A DNA stretch of 7,747 nt from the NCBI GenBank assembly GCA_012511925.1, contig JAAZFD010000299.1, positions 1-7,747 of the forward strand. The letters are read 5' to 3'. Source of the DNA: Clostridiales bacterium. Its GTDB lineage: Bacteria; Bacillota; Clostridia; Christensenellales; CAG-138. The position numbers were made by a program, and so were the translations under genes. Shown piece after piece: positions 1-5,241 of the stretch; the first letter of the stretch is position 1, and each line of letters starts with the position of its first letter. The notes beneath the pieces were generated by a model. It was given only the letters and a program-made list of their open reading frames with translations. It was not told where the DNA came from and did not search any database.

Positions 1-497
1 TGCCCATGCGCTGTTAATGTAGCTTCTATTGGGTAGCCAATAACGCAATGCTCGTTTTCCCTGTGATTTTTGTTGAGAAAGTTGTATGCAAGTGCAAATG
101 CGTTCCTGCCATAGAAATCGTCTGCATTTAGGGGAACAAAGCTGCTGTTTCCTAAAACCTCTTTGCAACAAAGAATTGCATGAGATGTACCCCATGGCTT
201 TACTCTTCCCTCGGGGATTATGAAGCCTGCTGGTAGCTTGTTTAGCTCTTGAAATACGTATGAAACATTTGCTTTCTTGGCAATTCTGTTTCCGATTGCC
301 GCTTTGAAATCTTCCTCTATTTCGTGCTTGATTATGAAAACTATATTCTCAAAGCCAGCTCGAAGCGCATCGTAAATCGAAAAGTCGATTAAGAGATTAC
401 CGTATTCGTCCATTGGGGTGATTTGCTTTAACCCTCCAAATCGACTTCCCATGCCCGCCGCCATAATCACGAGTTTTGGTTTATTTGTGTTATTCAT
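1..497 (-). CDS. Sugar-phosphate/choline-phosphate-type nucleotidyltransferase, partial (C-terminus off the left edge)
   Basis: The first 165 residues are present, starting at the ATG at 497-495 with an AGGAG ribosome site at 509-505. Seen: an N-terminal Rossmann-type nucleotidyltransferase signature, MAAGMGSRFGGLKQ (residues 12-25), followed by PWGTSHA (101-107) and NADDFYG (124-130). The last is the usual metal/nucleotide-binding Asp strand of this fold. GYPIEATL (154-161) matches the strand that follows in relatives. Known of the family (NTP_transferase, LicC/RmlA/GlmU-like): transfer of a nucleotidyl group from NTP to a sugar phosphate or phosphocholine, in the cytoplasm, usually for surface glycan or teichoic-acid decoration. 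Relatives are about 250-310 residues, so roughly half is missing. The exact substrate cannot be told. In Clostridia such genes often sit beside an aminoglycoside-phosphotransferase-like kinase, which would lie outside the window. Confidence 0.85.
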   Translation of the reverse strand, partial: MNNTNKPKLVIMAAGMGSRFGGLKQITPMDEYGNLLIDFSIYDALRAGFENIVFIIKHEIEEDFKAAIGNRIAKKANVSYVFQELNKLPAGFIIPEGRVKPWGTSHAILCCKEVLGNSSFVPLNADDFYGRNAFALAYNFLNKNHRENEHCVIGYPIEATLTAHG

Positions 498-507
498 ATC
501 CACTCTC

Positions 508-523
508 CTAAAAATATTTTTAG
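508..523. promoter_or_regulatory. 16-bp perfect palindrome abutting the ribosome site of the leftward gene
   Basis: CTAAAAATATTTTTAG is a perfect inverted repeat. It lies in the 5' leader of the nucleotidyltransferase gene and shares its last two bases with the AGGAG ribosome site (509-505 on the minus strand). It could be a protein-binding operator or a weak RNA hairpin that affects access to the ribosome site. It is A/T-rich, so chance is a real alternative. Confidence 0.4.
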
Positions 524-546
524 CCTTACCGTGTTGTTTATTCAAA

Positions 547-565
547 AGGGGGTGTTGCCTCCCCT
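547..565 (-). other. Possible stem-loop at the 5' end of the nucleotidyltransferase mRNA
   Basis: Read on the minus strand, AGGGG (565-561) can pair with CCCCT (551-547) across a 9-base loop, and a short run of T follows (547-544). The predicted transcription start, about 7 bases below the -10 box, falls inside the first arm. The element would therefore be a 5'-terminal hairpin rather than a complete terminator or attenuator. The stem is only 5 bp. Confidence 0.25.
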
Positions 566-568
566 ACT

Positions 569-598
569 ATTATAATAGCACTTGTTAGTGGTTTCCAA
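569..598 (-). promoter_or_regulatory. Sigma-A-type promoter for the nucleotidyltransferase gene
   Basis: On the minus strand a -35-like TTGGAA (598-593) and a perfect -10 TATAAT (574-569) are separated by 18 bases. The leader to the ATG at 497 would be about 65 nt and carries the stem-loop and the 16-bp palindrome. Inferred from consensus only. Confidence 0.5.
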
Positions 599-609
599 CA
601 AGTCCTTTG

Positions 610-638
610 TTTACAAATGCGAACATTTATAATATAAT
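610..638 (+). promoter_or_regulatory. Sigma-A-type promoter for the giant repeat protein gene
   Basis: TTTACA (610-615) and TATAAT (633-638) are spaced by 17 bases, the optimum. A second TATAAT overlaps at 628-633, but its spacing of 12 is too short. The predicted start lies near 645, giving a leader of about 20 nt with AGGAGGAG at 656-663 just ahead of the ATG at 666. The -10 box is embedded in an inverted repeat. Confidence 0.55.
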
Positions 639-644
639 AAATGT
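623..644. promoter_or_regulatory. Inverted repeat overlapping the -10 box (candidate operator)
   Basis: The arms ACATTTAT (623-630) and ATAAATGT (637-644) are perfectly complementary with a 6-base spacer. Weaker outer arms, GCGAA (619-623) and TTCGC (651-655), flank them. The structure covers the -10 box at 633-638, where a bound repressor would block polymerase. No binder is known; the only regulator encoded in the window is the WYL protein. Confidence 0.4.
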
Positions 645-665
645 AATAAATTCGCAGGAGGAGCA

Positions 666-3600
666 ATGATTGATTTATCCAACAGGCTTTTTGCAGTAAA
701 CAAGCAAGGGGTTCTGGTACGGTACTATGGCAGGGAAGAAAATATTGAGGTTCCCCATGGCGTTATTACAATTGGCTATCGTGCGTTTGCAAAGTGTGCG
801 TACATCAAAAGCGTGACACTACCCGATGGCATAGTAGGAATAGAGGACAAGGCATTTTTTGCTTGCGATAACCTGCAAAGCATCTTATTACCCGATAGTT
901 TAATTTACATAGGCAAGTTTGCATTTTTAGATTGCAAGCAGCTAAAAGACATAAATTTACCCGAAAACCTATCTGTAATTGGCGACAGAGCGTTTAAGGG
1001 CTGTTCGTTTGAAGCAATTACAATCCCCAAAAGCGTTGCTACGATTGGAAAGTATGCGTTTTTAGCTTGCAACAAGCTAATCGAAGCGAGAATAAACTCA
1101 AATTGTATTGGTGAATATGCTTTTTCCGCCTGCGAGAGCTTGAAAACCATTTTTATTGCCAACACAACAACTATTTCAAAGGGCGCGTTTTCTAATTGTG
1201 ATTCATTGGAAGCGCTAACATTATCGGATTCTGTAACAGAGATTGCCGCATACGCTTTTGCGAATAATAAGTCCTTAAAAAAGGTTGTGTTGCCAGATTC
1301 GTTGATTTCTGCGGGTGCAAACGCATTCAGCAACTGTTTAACGCTTACGAATGTTGAGATTCCAAAATCATTACACGAAATACCTGAGCACATGTTTAGC
1401 GGTTGCGTTGCACTTAACTCGGTTTCTATTCCATGGGGCATAACGGCTATCAATAATAGCGCATTCTTTAATTGTAGTGCGTTGACTTGCTTGTTTTTAC
1501 CCGAAACGCTTATAAGTATTGGCGATTATGCGTTTTCAAACTGCGTATCATTGGTTAACTGCACTTTTTCAAATAATTTAGAGTATATAGGCAAGCGCGC
1601 ATTCTATAATTGCCATGGCATAAAGAATCTTGTACTGCCCTACGCGGTTGAATTTATAGGCGCAGAGGCTTTTGCAAACTGTAATAGTTTGGTGTCTGCT
1701 ACCCTACCCGACAATCTAAAATCGCTTGGTATTGGTGTGTTTTTGGATTGCGTTATGCTTAGCCAAGTGCGTTTTAATAGGCGGCTTAGTTTTATAGGTG
1801 GACAGGCTTTCAAGAACTGCGTTTCATTAAAGAGCGTTGAACTGCCCGATTCGGTTTCAAAGATTGGAGAGGAAGCATTTTTCGGTTGTAAATCTTTGAC
1901 TGAACTGAATCTTTCTAAGCTAAGAGAGCTTGAACAAAAAGCATTTCATTCTTGTGTTGAGTTGCAGAAAGTTAAGATTCCTAACAGCCTTAGAACCATT
2001 CCTTGCGAAGCGTTTGCCGATTGCATATCGCTTAATAAGGTTGAGCTTGAAGTCGGCTTAAAAAAGATTGAGGACGGAGCATTTACGAACTGCACAAGCC
2101 TAAGCGATATTTCTTTGCCGCACGGACTACAAGCCATTTGCGCATACGCCTTTTATAATACAAAGATTGCGTCAATAGATGCACCTAATAGCCTTACGCT
2201 TTTGGGAGATGGGGCATTTTCAAAATGTGGCGAGCTGGTAAGGGTTGCTTTCAATGCAGGTTTGCAATCCTGTGCTAACAATTTATTTTCTGAATGTGCA
2301 AGGCTATCTGAGGTTTTATTGCCCGGTAAACTGCAAAAAATCGGTAGCAATGCGTTTTATGGCTGTGTAGAGTTGCACGAAATCGAGTTGCCCAAAACTC
2401 TTGAAAAGCTATCAAAAAGTGCATTTTCAGGAAGCGGCATAAGGCATATCGACATTCCTCATGGTGTAGAAACAATCGAAGAAAATACCTTTTTGAATTG
2501 CACACAACTCGAAAGCGTTTTGTTTCCTCAAAGCCTAACTTCTATTGCGCAAAATGCGTTTTCTAATTGTACTAAGCTAACAGAAATAGAAATTCCCAGC
2601 GGTTGCGGGTTTATCGGAGTAGGTGCGTTTTCGGATTGCACCGCACTTGCTTATGCATCTTTACCAGATAGCTTGACTAAACTGGCTACGGCTGTATTTG
2701 CGAGATGTTCCTCTTTAAAAAGTGTAAAAATAAATGAATCGCTCGAATCCATTGGCACAAGGGCATTTGTAGAATGTGAAAGCCTTGAAAGCGTTGAATT
2801 TGTGTACGAATCTGCGCTAAAAACGATTGGCGAGCGTGCATTCTTAGATTGTAGAACGCTTAAAAGTGTTAAACTGCCACGAGAGGTTAAAAAGATTGGC
2901 AAAAACGCATTTTCGGGTTGTGTGAACTTGGCGGAAATTGAGCTTCCTGTAAACGAAATCGATTTTGGCGAGGGTGCGTTCGTAAATTGCATAGCATTGA
3001 AAGAGGTTAGCATTCCGCCAAGCTGTACGAAAATTAGCGACTCTTTGTTTTTGAACTGTCGCTCGCTTGAAAGCGCTACTCTTCCAACAACTATTAAAGA
3101 GATTGGCGACAGTGCATTTTTTGATTGCGTAAAGCTGAATGCAATTTACATTCCCATAAATGTTGAGAAAATCGGCAACAAAGCGTTTAATAATTGCGAG
3201 AAGCTACAATCGGTAGAGTTGCCCCTTACCTTGAAACAGCTTGGCAAGCATGCGTTTAATTCGTGCAGAGCTTTGCAGGCAATAAATATTCCAAGCGGCT
3301 TAACGAGCATTGACGATTGTGTTTTTTCAAAATGCACATCTTTGAAAAAGGTTGAAATTCCCTACAGAATCAAGAAGATTGGCAGATTTGCGTTTTCTGA
3401 TTGTATGAGACTTGAAAAAGTGGTTTTGCCCTTCGGCTTAACCGCTATTGATGACGGCGCATTTTATTGTTGTATTGCATTGAGTGAGCTGAACTTGTCC
3501 TACACCCTTGATTCTATTGGCAAAGAAGCCTTTTATGGCTGTTCCTCGCTGATTGAACTTCAGCTTTTGGGCGGCTTGAGAACAATAGATTGCCATGCCT

Positions 3601-4115
3601 TTTCTAATTGCAAAAGCCTTAGGGTGTTAAATATTGCGCATGGCTTGAAATCAATTCATCGGGGTGCTTTTGAAAACTGCACGAGCTTAGAGGAGGTAAC
3701 TCTACCAAGAAGCGTAGATTATCTCGGTGCGTTTGTGTTTTATAAATGCTCTGCTTTGAGTAGCTTAACCTTAAACTGTGCAACAAAGGTTATTTCTCAA
3801 AATGCGTTTTATGGCTGTGTTGAGTTGGAAAATGTTGAGTTTCCCATAACCGTTGAGAATATTTGCGAAAATGCGTTTTCAGATTGCAAGAAGCTAAAGG
3901 CTGTTCAATTAAGCGAGAATGTTAAATCGATAGGCACTCAAGCATTCGCAAGGTGTGAGGAGTTAGCTAAAATTAACTTCCCAAAAAGCCTTGAAAGCAT
4001 AGGCGATATGGCTTTTATCAACTGCTTCAAGCTAAAAAAGCTCGATATTCCTGTAAAGACAAGCATCAGCAATACGGCATTTAAAAACACGAAAGCGGTT
4101 GCGGTTAGGATATAG
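666..4115 (+). CDS. Giant BspA-like leucine-rich repeat protein, 1149 aa, no signal peptide
   Basis: Nearly the whole protein is a solenoid of 49 BspA/TpLRR-type (LRR_5) repeats, counted on the AF..C core from F41 to F1139. The common period is 23 residues, with a few units of 21-22 and one of 25 (about residues 701-726). The consensus is roughly L..V.LP.sL..IG..AF..C..L. The core Cys is present in 45 of 49 units and absent near residues 201, 499, 590 and 1142. A short N-terminal lead-in (1-30) is the usual cap seen before such repeats. The start is fixed by AGGAGGAG at 656-663, and the in-frame TAA at 630-632 rules out an upstream extension. BspA-type repeats are normally on secreted or surface proteins and bind proteins or glycans. 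Here there is no signal peptide, membrane segment, wall anchor or enzymatic domain, so a cytoplasmic binding scaffold is inferred. The partner is unknown. The 3' end overlaps the convergent WYL regulator gene by 11 bp. Confidence 0.93.
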   Translation: MIDLSNRLFAVNKQGVLVRYYGREENIEVPHGVITIGYRAFAKCAYIKSVTLPDGIVGIEDKAFFACDNLQSILLPDSLIYIGKFAFLDCKQLKDINLPENLSVIGDRAFKGCSFEAITIPKSVATIGKYAFLACNKLIEARINSNCIGEYAFSACESLKTIFIANTTTISKGAFSNCDSLEALTLSDSVTEIAAYAFANNKSLKKVVLPDSLISAGANAFSNCLTLTNVEIPKSLHEIPEHMFSGCVALNSVSIPWGITAINNSAFFNCSALTCLFLPETLISIGDYAFSNCVSLVNCTFSNNLEYIGKRAFYNCHGIKNLVLPYAVEFIGAEAFANCNSLVSATLPDNLKSLGIGVFLDCVMLSQVRFNRRLSFIGGQAFKNCVSLKSVELPDSVSKIGEEAFFGCKSLTELNLSKLRELEQKAFHSCVELQKVKIPNSLRTIPCEAFADCISLNKVELEVGLKKIEDGAFTNCTSLSDISLPHGLQAICAYAFYNTKIASIDAPNSLTLLGDGAFSKCGELVRVAFNAGLQSCANNLFSECARLSEVLLPGKLQKIGSNAFYGCVELHEIELPKTLEKLSKSAFSGSGIRHIDIPHGVETIEENTFLNCTQLESVLFPQSLTSIAQNAFSNCTKLTEIEIPSGCGFIGVGAFSDCTALAYASLPDSLTKLATAVFARCSSLKSVKINESLESIGTRAFVECESLESVEFVYESALKTIGERAFLDCRTLKSVKLPREVKKIGKNAFSGCVNLAEIELPVNEIDFGEGAFVNCIALKEVSIPPSCTKISDSLFLNCRSLESATLPTTIKEIGDSAFFDCVKLNAIYIPINVEKIGNKAFNNCEKLQSVELPLTLKQLGKHAFNSCRALQAINIPSGLTSIDDCVFSKCTSLKKVEIPYRIKKIGRFAFSDCMRLEKVVLPFGLTAIDDGAFYCCIALSELNLSYTLDSIGKEAFYGCSSLIELQLLGGLRTIDCHAFSNCKSLRVLNIAHGLKSIHRGAFENCTSLEEVTLPRSVDYLGAFVFYKCSALSSLTLNCATKVISQNAFYGCVELENVEFPITVENICENAFSDCKKLKAVQLSENVKSIGTQAFARCEELAKINFPKSLESIGDMAFINCFKLKKLDIPVKTSISNTAFKNTKAVAVRI
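744..4100 (+). repeat. Array of 49 coding repeats of about 69 bp (BspA-type LRR units)
   Basis: The DNA repeats with a 69-base period set by the GC[N]TTT...TG[T/C] core that encodes AF..C. Most units have diverged strongly at the DNA level, so this is an old array held by selection on the protein. Local exceptions exist: the 27-base segments at 2349-2375 and 3801-3827 (units 24 and 45) differ at a single base. The periodicity also leaves long spurious open frames on the opposite strand. Confidence 0.9.
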
Positions 4116-4156
4116 GTTGTTGATACTGCTGTGCTATGTCGTTTAGCCGCTTTTTT
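4101..4156 (+). terminator. Possible intrinsic terminator for the repeat protein gene, inside the 3' end of the convergent gene
   Basis: GCGGTTA (4101-4107) can pair with TAGCCGC (4144-4150), 7 bp with one G-U, and is followed at once by TTTTTT (4151-4156). The loop is long (36 bases), which weakens the call. The first arm lies in the last codons of the repeat gene and the T-run lies inside the coding region of the WYL regulator. No comparable hairpin was seen for the leftward transcript. Confidence 0.3.
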
Positions 4157-5103
4157 GCTTCTTCTACAACGCTTTGTGGGGATATAATCTTTGCCTGATT
4201 TCCAAACGTAAACACCCACGAGAAAAACACAGGGCTTACCGCAACATCTACATAAATGCAGAAATTATCGTTGCAGGTTTGGCAAAGCATGGTATCTTTG
4301 CCGAATTTATCGATTACCACGCCTACAAGTGATTCATGAAATTCGATTTTTACCTTCTGCTCTTCGCCACCGAACATATTGAAGTTTCGTTTTGAATAAA
4401 CAGCCATATCCATTTCCGAAAAAAGCGACTTACCTTCACGCGTTTCCTCCGCAATTGAGATACTCTCCATTTTATCAACCCTATAATGCTTTATAATGCC
4501 TACTTCAGAGTCGTATGCAATCATGTAGTAGTTTTCATCATCCCAAGTTAGGGCAAAGGGACTAACACAATATACCTTAGAATTTTTTCGAAAGTGCTTG
4601 TTTTTGTTCAAATCATAGGAAAAGTATTTAAAGCATATTTTTTTATCTTGATTTATTCCACCATGAATGCCGTCAACATTATAGTAGATGCTTTCGTTCA
4701 TGCTTTTTATACGATTGTGAACATAAACCTGTCTTTTGAGTAGGTTTGCTTCATGCTTACTGCTGAGACTTGTTAGCTTTTGAATTAAGGTGATGGAGTT
4801 CTTTTCGGTTATGAATTTTGATGCTTGAACACTATCAACCAATAGCTTTAGCTCGGGCAGTTCAAACTCCCTTGAAGCTAAATAGTAACCCGATGGCTTT
4901 GTTCTTGCGTTTTTAATGTCTAAGCCGAAATCGTACAGGGCTTTTATGTCGTCGTAAATGCTTTTACGCTCGGCTGATATGCCTACAGCTTGTAGCTTTT
5001 TTATTATGCCATCAACGCTGATTGGGTGCTTTTCATCTGTTTGCTCGGTTATGATTTTCATAACATGAAGCAACTTTAGCTTTTGATTAGAACACTTTTG
5101 CAT
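4105..5103 (-). CDS. WYL-domain transcriptional regulator (wHTH-WYL-WCX), 332 aa
   Basis: Residues about 5-75 form a winged helix-turn-helix, with recognition-helix signature AERKSIYDDIKAL (44-56). The WYL domain spans about 140-220: the core is SPFALTWDDENYYMIAYD (181-198), where Y192-Y193-M194 stand at the W-Y-L position, then YRVDKMESI (207-215). The C-terminal WCX-type region (about 248-325) includes SWVFTFGNQAKIISP (295-309). The length is typical for Firmicute members. The start at 5103 has AGGAG at 5114-5110, 6 bases away. Family knowledge: these are DNA-binding repressors or activators whose WYL domain senses a ligand, in several cases nucleic acid, and many regulate their own promoter. 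The gene is divergent from the secreted peptidase-like gene, with 138 bp between start codons, and converges on the repeat gene, overlapping it by 11 bp. The likely targets, by position, are its own promoter and the divergent gene. The ligand is unknown. Confidence 0.9.
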   Translation of the reverse strand: MQKCSNQKLKLLHVMKIITEQTDEKHPISVDGIIKKLQAVGISAERKSIYDDIKALYDFGLDIKNARTKPSGYYLASREFELPELKLLVDSVQASKFITEKNSITLIQKLTSLSSKHEANLLKRQVYVHNRIKSMNESIYYNVDGIHGGINQDKKICFKYFSYDLNKNKHFRKNSKVYCVSPFALTWDDENYYMIAYDSEVGIIKHYRVDKMESISIAEETREGKSLFSEMDMAVYSKRNFNMFGGEEQKVKIEFHESLVGVVIDKFGKDTMLCQTCNDNFCIYVDVAVSPVFFSWVFTFGNQAKIISPQSVVEEAKKRLNDIAQQYQQPIS

Positions 5104-5128
5104 TTTTCACTCCTATGCAATTTTTTAC

Positions 5129-5157
5129 ATTATATAAAAATTTTGTTGTTTTAGCAA
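5129..5157 (-). promoter_or_regulatory. Sigma-A-type promoter for the WYL regulator gene
   Basis: On the minus strand TTGCTA (5157-5152) and a perfect TATAAT (5134-5129) are separated by 17 bases. The leader to the ATG at 5103 is about 20 nt and contains AGGAG. The start-proximal AATGTAA (5131-5125) also occurs in the leaders of the other two plus-strand genes. Confidence 0.55.
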
Positions 5158-5188
5158 GAGTGATTCTTTTTATGTTTTTAACTTGTAC

Positions 5189-5216
5189 TTGTAATAATGT
5201 TTTTCCATGATATACT
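5189..5216 (+). promoter_or_regulatory. Sigma-A-type promoter for the secreted peptidase-like gene
   Basis: TTGTAA (5189-5194) and TATACT (5211-5216) are separated by 16 bases. A tandem ACTTGT-ACTTGT (5181-5192) overlaps the -35 region. The ribosome site AAGGGGTG (5229-5236) lies 5 bases before the ATG at 5242. This promoter and that of the WYL gene point away from each other, with about 31 bp between their -35 boxes. Confidence 0.5.
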
Positions 5217-5241
5217 ATATTTAATGTAAAGGGGTGAATTT

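Noticed and set aside
623..644. Insertion-sequence terminal repeat or attachment site
   Set aside because: There is no transposase or integrase, no target duplication and no matching second end in the window. The position over a -10 box fits an operator better.
905..3337. Several minus-strand open frames of about 60-180 codons inside the giant repeat gene
   Set aside because: They lie antisense to the repeats, show the same 23-residue period in mirror form, and lack convincing ribosome sites. They arise because the repeated codons seldom give stops in that frame.
744..4100. CRISPR-like or tandem-repeat non-coding array
   Set aside because: The 69-base period is a protein repeat in a single open frame, without identical repeats and unique spacers.
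3938..4219. 93-codon minus-strand open frame across the convergent junction
   Set aside because: It overlaps the ends of two well-supported genes in another frame and resembles no known family.
4105..5103. A defence island signalled by the WYL regulator
   Set aside because: WYL proteins often control CRISPR, BREX or CBASS loci, but no nuclease, methylase, ATPase or nucleotide cyclase is encoded here. Its neighbours are a repeat protein and a secreted protein.
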